Source: Silene noctiflora
Lineage: Eukaryota > Streptophyta > Magnoliopsida > Caryophyllales > Caryophyllaceae
Assembly (NCBI GenBank): GCA_009801015.1
Contig: VHZZ01000559.1
Location: 100,850 to 133,643, forward strand
DNA: 32,794 nucleotides
Direction: 5' to 3'
The notes below the pieces were generated by a model. That model was given only the letters and a program-made list of their open reading frames with translations. It made no database searches and was not told the DNA's origin. Shown here one piece after another: positions 32,521-32,794 of this stretch. How positions within the stretch are numbered: the first letter of the stretch is position 1; every line of letters starts with the position of its first letter. Both the position numbers and the translations under genes were made by a program.

Positions 32521-32630
32521 GCTTCACCACCAACCCTCCCACCCCCACCCCCACCCCCTCTCACTCCAACACCAACCAATCAACCCCGCCCAGCCCACCA
32601 CCAAACCGACATGCCCCTCTTAATAAACTG
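32521..32630 (-). promoter_or_regulatory. C-rich tract, G-quadruplex-capable on the minus strand; possible promoter edge
   Basis: Runs of three to five C separated by single A or T (about 32536-32559) give a minus strand with at least four G-tracts. CCAATC and CCCCGCCC follow within 60 bp. This is a sharp change from the surrounding AT-rich DNA, as often seen near plant promoters, but no start codon or gene follows before the window ends. Confidence 0.35.
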
Positions 32631-32794
32631 CACACCACTAGCCCATGCTACTCACTGTTCACCACAATCCAGCTTATACATACCTAAATAAAACGAAGAA
32701 AATATTGAAAAATGAAAATGAATAAATTTAATTTGTAATAACCGAATCAATACATATTATAATTAAATTTGGATACTAATTCAAGAAAACCAAG

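Noticed and set aside
1-32794. tRNA genes, rRNA genes or CRISPR arrays
   Set aside because: No intact A/B-box tRNA structure, rRNA segment or spaced direct-repeat array was seen; the only tRNA-like signal is the decayed SINE at 25398-25487.

Overview
The window looks like nuclear DNA of a flowering plant, most likely a eudicot. It has intron-rich genes with GT-AG splice sites, AT-rich introns and spacers, and many small plant-type transposons (Stowaway MITEs, a Helitron, a LINE, a probable SINE). An order within Caryophyllales is possible from the flavour of the MITEs, but this was not tested. No bacterial, viral or organellar gene was recognised.

Three protein-coding genes can be rebuilt exon by exon with reading frames that close. 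(1) 627-4620, minus strand: an 11-exon gene for a predicted plastid protein of about 489 residues, At3g49140-like, ending in a DUF2470 domain. (2) 6287-12152, minus strand, with a non-coding leader exon near 13538-13740: a 10-coding-exon gene for a 687-residue ER J-protein of the Sec63/ERdj2 type. (3) 16560-23824, plus strand: a 9-exon gene for a roughly 560-residue Tic22-like protein. Genes 2 and 3 are divergent across about 2.8 kb. One belongs to a family that serves ER protein import and the other resembles a chloroplast import factor; this pairing may be chance.

The spacers and introns are full of mobile elements. Five well-delimited Stowaway-like MITEs have TA or near-TA target sites (5177-5384, 12897-12987, 17028-17118, 18124-18214, 31254-31339) and another is decayed (4463-4545). 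There is a 5'-truncated LINE tail with a 14-bp target-site duplication (5421-5828), and a roughly 770-bp terminal-inverted-repeat element with an 8-bp duplication (15478-16246).

From about 24.2 kb to the right end I found no convincing gene. This AT-rich stretch holds tandem duplications (72 bp and 165 bp), a SINE-like element, a three-unit tandem array whose middle unit carries a Tourist-like MITE (28331-29533), a complete-ended non-autonomous Helitron (30063-30635), a second Tourist-like element (30661-30991) and a C-rich, G-quadruplex-capable tract near the right edge. I saw no sign of a wholly new biological system. The most informative observations are the transposon structures and the two short 5' exons of gene 1.
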